Shown: positions 37,080 through 43,821 of the stretch, piece by piece
How the letters are laid out: every line of letters begins with the position of its first letter
Numbering within the stretch: position 1 is the first letter of the stretch
From: Paraburkholderia silviterrae
Lineage (GTDB): Bacteria; Pseudomonadota; Gammaproteobacteria; Burkholderiales; Burkholderiaceae
Assembly (NCBI RefSeq): GCF_004353915.1
Contig: NZ_SMRP01000014.1
Coordinates: 69,471 to 133,470, forward strand
Direction of reading: 5' to 3'
Length of the DNA: 64,000 nucleotides
Made by a program: the position numbers and the translations under genes
The notes under the pieces: generated by a model
What the model was told of the DNA's origin: nothing
What the model saw: only the letters and a program-made list of their open reading frames with translations
Databases searched by the model: none

Positions 37080-37259
37080 TCCAAGTACGCATGGCTGCGC
37101 TAACGCCCGCCAATCATTACTCGATTTAACGAATCATTGCCAGAACGCCAAATCATTCGATCAAGTACGGTGAATATTCAACGTCTTTGATCACCAACAA
37201 TCCGCTGGTGAAGCACTCCGACTTATCGTGGCAATTCGCATAACGATGGAGACTTCAAT

Positions 37260-37646
37260 ATGGTGACTTCGCACGCTCATTCTCATCGCCCCATGAAGAC
37301 ACGCAAGCGCGGTTGGACAGAAAAGCCTGCCAGCGTGGTGCCGATTTATGTCCAAAGCGCGCTGCGCGACGCCATGCGCGCGGAAAATGTTTCGGACACG
37401 GATTTCAATGATTTGCTCTGGATCATGGCGCAGGAATCGGCGGGCGTAGTCGATGCCCGAAACGGAGCGTCTACCGCGCGTGGCCTGTTTCAGTTGCTGC
37501 ACGCGCAGTACAGCTTGAACCCTCGCGGCGCGACTTCCTTCGGCAATGCACAGGAAGAGTGCCAAGGGGGCATCCGGTATATTTATGGGCGCTATCATTC
37601 AGCCCGCGCGGCAAAAGCATTCTGGAAAACACATCACTGGTATTGA
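37260..37646 (+). CDS. Small muramidase/SLT-like protein, possible secreted toxin
   Basis: A 128-residue protein resembling the C-terminal lysozyme/transglycosylase domain found on phage tail proteins. It has MAQESAG with the likely catalytic Glu, then TARGLFQLL, and the typical ending GGIRYIYGRYHSARAAKAFWKTHHWY. No signal peptide is seen. The start ATG 37260 has GGAG eight bases upstream; an internal Met (MKTRKRGW) is possible. The next gene, encoding an exported protein, starts after a three-base gap. The region is less GC-rich than its neighbours and sits between duplicated terminators, which suggests acquisition. Peptidoglycan cleavage is inferred from family resemblance. Confidence 0.65.
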   Translation: MVTSHAHSHRPMKTRKRGWTEKPASVVPIYVQSALRDAMRAENVSDTDFNDLLWIMAQESAGVVDARNGASTARGLFQLLHAQYSLNPRGATSFGNAQEECQGGIRYIYGRYHSARAAKAFWKTHHWY

Positions 37647-37649
37647 CTC

Positions 37650-38126
37650 ATGTGCACAGGATCAAAACTGCTCGTTATGCTCGCCCTGTCAGTAGTAGCG
37701 GGCGTTGTCCACGCTCAGCGCTTGCCAACGTTTGAGGATTGTCCTGCGAAGGTTCAAACGAAGCGCGGAATGCCGCGCGTGACGTTTGCCGATACACGCG
37801 CGCAACAGTATCAGACCGCCATTCGCGATGCTGCAAAAGGACCAATCAATTTCGCGGGTCGGTACATCCTCGCGTCGTGGGGCTGTGGGGCTGGCTGCGT
37901 TATGGCAGCCGCTATAGATGCAACATCCGGCCGCGCAACTTCGCTGCCATTCTCCGTCTCCGACTGGCCGCTCGACGTAACCGAGCCGCTTTCATATCGC
38001 GCAAACAGCTGCCTGCTGATTGTGCGAGGAAGCCGTGACGAAAGCGCCGAGCACGGGACGTATTACTACGCTTTCGACGGCAACGCGTTCAGGCTCCGCG
38101 CATCGGAAATCAATCGGCAGCGTTAG
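37650..38126 (+). CDS. Exported conserved hypothetical protein, possible immunity partner
   Basis: A 158-residue protein with a signal peptide (about 1-22, ending VVHA before QRLPTF). The mature part has the conserved-looking FAGRYILASWGCGAGC segment, with two Cys likely to form a disulfide or bind a ligand, and a YYYAFDGNAF strand near the end. I do not recognise a function. It begins three bases after the muramidase-like gene, so production is coupled. A periplasmic partner of a peptidoglycan-cleaving protein would fit an immunity role, but this is inference. Confidence 0.65.
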   Translation: MCTGSKLLVMLALSVVAGVVHAQRLPTFEDCPAKVQTKRGMPRVTFADTRAQQYQTAIRDAAKGPINFAGRYILASWGCGAGCVMAAAIDATSGRATSLPFSVSDWPLDVTEPLSYRANSCLLIVRGSRDESAEHGTYYYAFDGNAFRLRASEINRQR

Positions 38127-38172
38127 CGCGTAGCACACGCGCGCGCGGCGCGTCCAGGACGCTCACAGGCGA

Positions 38173-38214
38173 AAACGGCGTCTTGCCCTCGCGGGCACGA
38201 CGCCGTTTTTTCTT
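38173..38214 (+). terminator. Intrinsic terminator, copy 2 of a duplicated terminator
   Basis: It is the same 42-base sequence as 37038-37079 with one G-to-T change in the left arm, in the same orientation. It has a long stem, TCGC loop and six T. It closes the two-gene cassette. Confidence 0.92.
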
Positions 38215-38235
38215 GCATCGACCGCTTGCAGAACC

Positions 38236-39000
38236 TCAACCCCGCCGCGTCGCCTCGATCATCAACGCATCGAGCTTGAACGAGCCATCGCTTTGGACAT
38301 CGAAGTACTCGCGCACTTCGTCGGGCGCGCGCTCCCACATCGAGCGGATCGCCATGACGCGCTCGGGCGGCGTGCGCATGCGCGCGACCCACGTGTCGAA
38401 GTCGAGCGCGATGCGCCAGCGCTCGCTCACCTTCGCGTCGAACCCCGCGCGATCGAGCATCGCGAGCCATTCGTCGGCGCGGTAGTCGCGGATATGCGAG
38501 GCGTCGCGCAACAACTCGATCGCCTGGATATGCACGTCGTAAAGCGGGTCGTCGACACCGGCGATGTCGATGAACTTCAGCCGCCCGCCGGGCTTGAGCA
38601 CGCGATGCACCTCGGCGAGCGCGCGCGGCACGTCGCGCCAGTGATGCGCGCTCATGCGGCTCACCGCCCAGTTGAAGGTGGCGTCGGCGAACGGCAGCGT
38701 CTCGGCGGCGCCCTGCTGCGTGCGGATGGTCGCGAGGCCCCGCTCTTTCGCGGCCGCCTCGACCGTGGCGAGCATCTGCGGGGCAATGTCGTAGGCCACG
38801 ACTTCGCGCACGTGCGGGGCCACCGCGAAGCTCGCGTGACCCGCGCCGCAGCCCATGTCCAGCACCGTGGCATTGCCGCAGGTGGCCGCGAACGTCGCGG
38901 CGAGATTGTCCAGGTCCGCGCCGCTCGCGTGGACTTGGCTCGTGAGGTAGGCGGCGGCGGTCGAGCCGAACGCGTCGGCGACCTGATCGTGATGCTTCAT
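38236..39000 (-). CDS. SAM-dependent class I methyltransferase
   Basis: A 254-residue Rossmann-type methyltransferase. VLDMGCGAGHAS is the SAM-binding motif I, AYDIAPQML follows, and LPFADATFNWAVSRMSAHHW and RVLKPGGRLKFIDIAG are motif regions of the UbiE/Methyltransf_11 group. The substrate is unknown. It is divergent from an XRE regulator across about 150 bases with an inverted repeat, so it may be that regulator's target. Confidence 0.9.
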   Translation of the reverse strand: MKHHDQVADAFGSTAAAYLTSQVHASGADLDNLAATFAATCGNATVLDMGCGAGHASFAVAPHVREVVAYDIAPQMLATVEAAAKERGLATIRTQQGAAETLPFADATFNWAVSRMSAHHWRDVPRALAEVHRVLKPGGRLKFIDIAGVDDPLYDVHIQAIELLRDASHIRDYRADEWLAMLDRAGFDAKVSERWRIALDFDTWVARMRTPPERVMAIRSMWERAPDEVREYFDVQSDGSFKLDALMIEATRRG

Positions 39001-39097
39001 CGCTTGCTCCTTTTATATGTGAACGCCCGTGTAGTGCCATGTGCTGCCGGCGCGGCGGCCCGACGCCGCGTCAGCCGTTACAATAGGGCCCGTTCTG

Positions 39098-39128
39098 TAC
39101 CAGTACAAGTTAAGCAATTATTCTGGTA
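39098..39128. promoter_or_regulatory. Inverted repeat in the methyltransferase/XRE divergent region
   Basis: TACCAG (39098-39103) and CTGGTA (39123-39128) form a 6-base inverted repeat with 19 bases between, just upstream of the regulator's start. A TACAAT -10 candidate lies at 39079-39084. It could be the regulator's operator. Confidence 0.4.
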
Positions 39129-39152
39129 TCACTAACACCTGCCCCACGCCTC

Positions 39153-39992
39153 ATGAGCCTCGATACCCCTCCCGCCGGATTGCCCGCCACCGAAACCGGC
39201 GCAGCCAAAACGCTCGACGCGACGCCCGCCCGCGCGCTGGGCGAGTTCATCCGCGCCCATCGTGAGCGGCTCTCGCCGCAGGAAGTCGGTCTCGCACCCG
39301 GCCCGCGCCGCCGCACGCCCGGCCTGCGCCGCGAGGAAGTCGCGCAGCTGTGCGGCGTGAGCCCCACCTGGTACACGTGGATCGAGCAGGGCCGGCCCGT
39401 CTCGGCCTCGGCGGATGCGCTCGCGCGCATCGCCGTCGCGCTGCGCCTCTCGCGCGCCGAGCGCGCCTATCTATTCGAGCTGGCCGCCCAGCGCGACCCC
39501 GCCGAGCCCGATCCGGCCAGCGCCGCAGACGCGCCCGCCACGCTCCTGCAGACCGTGCAGCTGGTGGACGCCCCCGCCTACGTGCTCGACCGCCAGTGGA
39601 CCGCGCTCGCCTGGAACGCCCATGCGGCGGACCTTTTCACAGGCTGGCTCGACAGCGGGCACGACCGCAATCTGCTGCGCTTCACCTTCACGGAACCGCT
39701 CGGGCGCGAGTTGATCGTCGACTGGGAGACGCGTGCGCGGCGCCTCGCCGCCGAATTCCGCGCCGACTCGATCCGCCACCTGAACGACGCGCCCACGCGC
39801 GCGCTGATCGATTCGCTGCTTGCCGCGAGCGACGAGTTCGCGCGCTTCTGGGGCTCCCAGGACGTGTTCGAGCGCGAAGGCGGCCGGCGCGAGTTCAATC
39901 ATCCGCGCCATGGCCGCGTCGCCTACGACCAGATCACGCTCAAGCCCGCGCACCGCGAAGACCTGAAGCTGGTCGTGCTGGTGCGGCTCTGA
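39153..39992 (+). CDS. XRE-family regulator with MmyB/MltR-type ligand domain
   Basis: A 279-residue regulator. The HTH spans about 28-100: LGEFIRAHRERL, TPGLRREEVAQLCGVS and WYTWIEQGR match the pattern of this actinobacterial-style and proteobacterial family. The C-terminal ligand-binding domain (about 120-275) has YVLDRQWTALAWN and HPRHGRVAYDQ. Such proteins often control a neighbouring oxidoreductase or transferase gene and sense small hydrophobic ligands. It is divergent from the methyltransferase. Confidence 0.9.
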   Translation: MSLDTPPAGLPATETGAAKTLDATPARALGEFIRAHRERLSPQEVGLAPGPRRRTPGLRREEVAQLCGVSPTWYTWIEQGRPVSASADALARIAVALRLSRAERAYLFELAAQRDPAEPDPASAADAPATLLQTVQLVDAPAYVLDRQWTALAWNAHAADLFTGWLDSGHDRNLLRFTFTEPLGRELIVDWETRARRLAAEFRADSIRHLNDAPTRALIDSLLAASDEFARFWGSQDVFEREGGRREFNHPRHGRVAYDQITLKPAHREDLKLVVLVRL

Positions 39993-40090
39993 GCGCGGCG
40001 GCGCCAGGCGCTGCGAACCGGCTTGGCCCGCGGCCCCAGCGGGGCACCCACGCTGGCCCCCGTGCCAGCGCGCCCAGCCCGGTCGCCCGC

Positions 40091-40200
40091 GCCGGTACGC
40101 CGACGCTGGTACGCCGACGCGTAAGCCGACGCTGGTAAGCCCACGCCGGTAAGCCCACGCCAGTAAGCGCACGCCGGTACGCCCGCGCCGGTACGCCCGG
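40091..40200. repeat. Eight tandem copies of a 14-base unit upstream of argH
   Basis: The consensus unit is GCCGGTAAGCCCAC. Eight units run head to tail, one being two bases shorter (40119-40130), and they differ by one to four bases. It lies about 145 bases before the argH start and about 50 before its -10 box. On the minus strand it keeps open frames, but these are repeat artefacts. There are no spacers, so it is not a CRISPR. Confidence 0.9.
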
Positions 40201-40252
40201 TCCCGTCGCCACGCCGGGCCGCCCAGGCACCGGCAGCCCACCGCGCCGATGG

Positions 40253-40258
40253 TAAAAT
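40253..40258 (+). promoter_or_regulatory. Candidate -10 box of argH
   Basis: TAAAAT lies 88 bases before the argH start. No strong -35 is seen at 17 bases. Confidence 0.45.
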
Positions 40259-40345
40259 CGGCTTCTTTCCCGCCGTGCGCCGCTTTCTCGCGAGACCGCC
40301 CGGCCCGCGCTTTTTCACGCTCATCGCTCGTTCACGCCCATCACC

Positions 40346-41752
40346 ATGACGTCCCAACTGCACAAAAAAGGCGAAGCCTGGTCGGCTCGCTTCTCCGAGC
40401 CCATGTCGGAGCTGGTCAAACGCTATACGTCGTCGGTCTTCTTCGACAAGCGCCTCGCGCTCGTCGATATCGAGGGCTCGCTCGCGCACGCGTCGATGCT
40501 GGCTGCGCAGAAAATCATCTCCGCCGACGACCTCGCCGCCATCCAGCGCGGCATGGCGCAAATCAAGGGCGAGATCGAGCGCGGCGAATTCGAGTGGCTG
40601 CTCGACCTTGAAGACGTGCACCTGAACATCGAGGCGCGCCTCACGGCCCTGATCGGCGACGCGGGCAAGCGCCTGCACACGGGCCGCTCGCGCAACGACC
40701 AGGTCGCGACCGACATCCGCCTGTGGCTGCGCGGCGAGATCGACCGCATCGGCGGCCTGCTCGGCGACCTGCGCGGCGCGCTGCTCGACCTGGCCGAGCA
40801 GCACGCGGGCACGATCATGCCCGGCTTCACCCACCTGCAAGTGGCGCAACCGGTCACCTTCGGCCATCACCTGCTCGCCTACGTGGAGATGTTCACGCGC
40901 GACGCCGAGCGCATGGCCGACTGCCGCAAGCGCGTGAACCGCCTGCCGCTGGGCGCGGCGGCGCTCGCGGGCACGAGCTACCCGATCGACCGCTTCGCCG
41001 TGGCGAAGACGCTGGGCTTCGACGGCATCTGCACGAACTCGCTCGACGCCGTCTCCGACCGCGACTTCGCGATCGAATTCACGGCCGCCGCGGCGCTCGT
41101 GATGACGCACGTCTCGCGCTTCTCGGAAGAGCTGGTGCTGTGGATGAGCCCGCGCGTGGGCTTCATCGACCTCGCCGACCGCTTCTGCACGGGCTCGTCG
41201 ATCATGCCGCAGAAGAAGAACCCGGACGTGCCCGAGCTCGCGCGCGGCAAGACCGGCCGCGTGAACGGCCATCTGATGGCGCTCCTCACGCTGATGAAGG
41301 GCCAGCCGCTCGCGTACAACAAGGACAACCAGGAAGACAAGGAACCCCTCTTCGACACCGTCGATACGGTTGCCGACACGCTGCGCATCTTCGCGGAAAT
41401 GGTCGCGGGCATCGCGGTGAAGGAGCAGGCGATGCGCGCGGCGGCGCTGCAAGGGTTCTCGACGGCCACCGACCTCGCCGACTACCTCGTGAAGAAGGGC
41501 CTGCCGTTCCGCGACGCGCACGAAGCGGTTGCGCACGCGGTGCGCATCTGCGTGGACCGCAATTGCGATCTCGCGGATCTCACGCTCGACGAGATGCGCC
41601 GCGAGCTGCCGGCAGTCTCGCAGTTGCTCGGCGAGGACGTGTTCGAAGTGCTGACGCTCGACGGCTCGGTGGCGGCGCGCAACCATGCGGGCGGCACCGC
41701 GCCCGAGCAGGTGCGCGCGGCCATCGCGGCGGCACGCGCGGCGCTCAAGTAA
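40346..41752 (+). CDS. argH: Argininosuccinate lyase
   Basis: A 468-residue enzyme of the fumarase/aspartase superfamily, splitting argininosuccinate into arginine and fumarate, the last step of arginine synthesis. The superfamily signature GSSIMPQKKNP includes the catalytic Ser near 284-285. LEDVHLNIE, GRSRNDQV and the C-terminal SVAARNHAGGTAPEQV are standard. The start ATG 40346 fits the family N terminus. It is a single-gene unit between a tandem-repeat region and a strong terminator. Confidence 0.96.
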   Translation: MTSQLHKKGEAWSARFSEPMSELVKRYTSSVFFDKRLALVDIEGSLAHASMLAAQKIISADDLAAIQRGMAQIKGEIERGEFEWLLDLEDVHLNIEARLTALIGDAGKRLHTGRSRNDQVATDIRLWLRGEIDRIGGLLGDLRGALLDLAEQHAGTIMPGFTHLQVAQPVTFGHHLLAYVEMFTRDAERMADCRKRVNRLPLGAAALAGTSYPIDRFAVAKTLGFDGICTNSLDAVSDRDFAIEFTAAAALVMTHVSRFSEELVLWMSPRVGFIDLADRFCTGSSIMPQKKNPDVPELARGKTGRVNGHLMALLTLMKGQPLAYNKDNQEDKEPLFDTVDTVADTLRIFAEMVAGIAVKEQAMRAAALQGFSTATDLADYLVKKGLPFRDAHEAVAHAVRICVDRNCDLADLTLDEMRRELPAVSQLLGEDVFEVLTLDGSVAARNHAGGTAPEQVRAAIAAARAALK

Positions 41753-41840
41753 GCCGGCTCGCTCGCCGGGCCATCATGGGGCCTTCACGTGACCCTCGTG
41801 TGCCCCCCACGTGGCCATGATGCGATGGCAAACCGACTGT

Positions 41841-41883
41841 AAAACGGGCGCGCGACGGACACCGTCGCGCGCCCGTTTTTTTG
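41841..41883 (+). terminator. Strong intrinsic terminator of argH
   Basis: An 18-base perfect stem (AAAACGGGCGCGCGACGG) with an ACAC loop and a T run. Before it, CATCATGG (41772-41779) and CCATGATG (41815-41822) form a further inverted repeat. The rest of the 306-base gap to the next gene holds nothing clear. Confidence 0.92.
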
Positions 41884-42058
41884 TTGGCATGCGCGGACCC
41901 GCACATGCCAGCCGCTTTGCTCCGTCTCGCGCTGTACCCGCTGCGAAGTTTCCGAAGTGTGCGCCCGACGTTCGCGCCCCACGTCTTATCATGACGCGTA
42001 AGACTCGTGCCCGGCCCCACCCCGGCATTGCCCGCCCAGCCCCAGCTCACCCGCTCCG

Positions 42059-42979
42059 ATGATCGTCCGCCCTCACCTCCACTGGTTCCGCATGCTGCTC
42101 GCGTGGCGCGGCTCCGTGCTGCCGCAGCTCCTGCCGCGTCTCGTGCTCGTGCTGGTCATTTCGATCGTGGCCGTCGCCGCGCACGATCACATCCTCAAGG
42201 TCACGGTGAACCTGAGCACCGTGCCGTTCTCGCTCATCGGCATCGCGCTCGCGGTGTTCCTCGGCTTTCGCAACAGCGCGAGCTACGACCGCTACTGGGA
42301 AGGCCGCAAGCTGTGGGGGCAGATGCTCAACGAGTCGCGCTCACTCGTGCGCGAGTCGCTCACGCTCGTGCAAAGCGACGACCCTCGCACACACGTGCGC
42401 CCGTTCGCCGAACTGCTCTGCGCACTACCGCACGCGCTGCGCCACCAGTTGCGCCGCACCGACCCGCGCACGGACCTCGAAGCGCGCCTGCCGCGCGACC
42501 TGGTGGAGCGCGTGATGGCCTCGCGCTACCGTCCCATGACGCTCGTGCAGTGCGCCTCCGAATGGCTGCGCAACGAGGCACGCGCGGGCCGCGTCGACGG
42601 CTACGCGGTGCTCGCCTTCGAACGCAATTTCAATGGGCTCTCGGATGTGATCGGCGGCTGCGAGCGCATCGTCTCCACGCCGCTGCCGTTCGCCTATACG
42701 GTGATGATTCACCGCACCGTGTACTTCTTCTGCGCGCTGCTGCCCTTCGGGCTCGTCGACAGCATCGGCGCGCTCACGCCGATCTTCGCGGTGTTCGTGG
42801 CCTATGCGTTCATGGCGCACGAAGCGATCGCCTCGCAGCTCGAAGACCCCTTCGGCACCGAGGACAACGATCTCGCGCTCAGCGCCATGTCGGAGGGTAT
42901 CGAGGCCGCGTTGCACGACCTGCTGGGCGAGCCCACCACGCTTGCGGCGCGCAAGCCCGAGCAGTTCATCTTCGACTGA
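42059..42979 (+). CDS. Bestrophin-like (YneE/RFP-TM) ion-channel protein
   Basis: A 306-residue membrane protein of the bestrophin family. It has a first hydrophobic segment at about 20-45, then VPFSLIGIALAVFLGFRNSASYDRYWEGRKLWG, the family hallmark. Further helices lie near the C-terminal third, followed by the conserved acidic QLEDPFGTEDNDL. Bacterial members form anion or cation channels. The start at 42059 gives the usual N terminus (MIVRPHLHWFRMLL). It is a single-gene unit with its own terminator. Confidence 0.9.
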   Translation: MIVRPHLHWFRMLLAWRGSVLPQLLPRLVLVLVISIVAVAAHDHILKVTVNLSTVPFSLIGIALAVFLGFRNSASYDRYWEGRKLWGQMLNESRSLVRESLTLVQSDDPRTHVRPFAELLCALPHALRHQLRRTDPRTDLEARLPRDLVERVMASRYRPMTLVQCASEWLRNEARAGRVDGYAVLAFERNFNGLSDVIGGCERIVSTPLPFAYTVMIHRTVYFFCALLPFGLVDSIGALTPIFAVFVAYAFMAHEAIASQLEDPFGTEDNDLALSAMSEGIEAALHDLLGEPTTLAARKPEQFIFD

Positions 42980-42984
42980 AAATG

Positions 42985-43022
42985 AAACAGGCGCCCGGAC
43001 GTGTATCCGAGCGCCTGTTTTC
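42985..43022 (+). terminator. Intrinsic terminator of the bestrophin-like gene
   Basis: A 10-base stem (AAACAGGCGC / GCGCCTGTTT), extended inside by CGGA/TCCG, then TT. It lies between this gene and the convergent LprI-like gene. Confidence 0.8.
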
Positions 43023-43084
43023 CGGTCACGCTGCCGCGCCAGAACGCGAATGGGCGAATGGCTAGCGGCGGGTCACCGGGTTGC

Positions 43085-43804
43085 TCACCGGTTGTTCACC
43101 GTCTCCGACAAGCGCTTGAGCGTCGCGAGCCGCGCCCCTAGCAGGTCGAGGCGCGCGTGCTCGTCGATGAGCGGCGTGGTCGCGTCGCGATACGCGCGCC
43201 ACGCGTTTTGCGCACGCGAGAGCACGGGCCGCGCGTGCGCCGGCATGCGCGCAAACAGCTTGCGGTAGTAGCGATTCAGGTCGTAGCTCACGTGCTCGCA
43301 ACGCGCATCGGCGCTACAGGCGCGTGCGGCCGGCGGCGCGTCGCCCGAGGCCGCCACGGCCTGGCCGCGCAGCGAGAGCGCGCGGTCGCGCACCGGCTGC
43401 AGGCGCATGTCCGCTTCGTAGAGCTGATAGGTCGAGCCGCTCGTGGTCGCGAAGGCCGCACCGAGCATCGTGTCCTCGGCATCGCGCCACGCCGACCACT
43501 TGTCCTGGCTAACACGCCAGCGCTTTTGCTGCGCGGCCGGCAGCTTCGCGATCAGCTGTGCGAGCGCCGCGTCGGCGGCGCTGCGCCACGCGGTGCGCGC
43601 GTCGTCCATGCACTGGATCTGGCCCGCCGTCGAGGAGCGGTCGGCGCGCGCGAGACACGTGCGCATGCCCGCGTCGATCGGATCGGCGGCCGCCACCTCG
43701 GCATGCGCCACGGGCGCGGCCACCAACCCCGCCACCAGCGCCACGCCAAGGGTCGCCGCCGTCGCCAGCGCCGTCACGAAAGAACGCAGGATCCGCACCG
43801 TCAT
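43085..43804 (-). CDS. LprI-like exported protein with two repeats
   Basis: A 239-residue protein with a signal peptide (about 1-36, ending VAHA). The mature protein has two copies of the LprI pattern: CLARADRSSTAGQIQCMDDARTAW, followed by about 50 residues including VSQDKWSAWRDAEDTM, and a second half with RACSADARC and SRAQNAWRAYRDATTPL. The family includes lysozyme-inhibitor-type proteins, which suggests protection of peptidoglycan. It starts 17 bases after the stop of the decarboxylase gene, so the two may be cotranscribed although their roles are not obviously linked. Confidence 0.8.
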   Translation of the reverse strand: MTVRILRSFVTALATAATLGVALVAGLVAAPVAHAEVAAADPIDAGMRTCLARADRSSTAGQIQCMDDARTAWRSAADAALAQLIAKLPAAQQKRWRVSQDKWSAWRDAEDTMLGAAFATTSGSTYQLYEADMRLQPVRDRALSLRGQAVAASGDAPPAARACSADARCEHVSYDLNRYYRKLFARMPAHARPVLSRAQNAWRAYRDATTPLIDEHARLDLLGARLATLKRLSETVNNR

Positions 43805-43821
43805 GCCGCTCGACCCCGCGC

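Noticed and set aside
40091..40200. Tandem array considered as a CRISPR
   Set aside because: Units are contiguous with no spacers and are degenerate; no cas genes are nearby.
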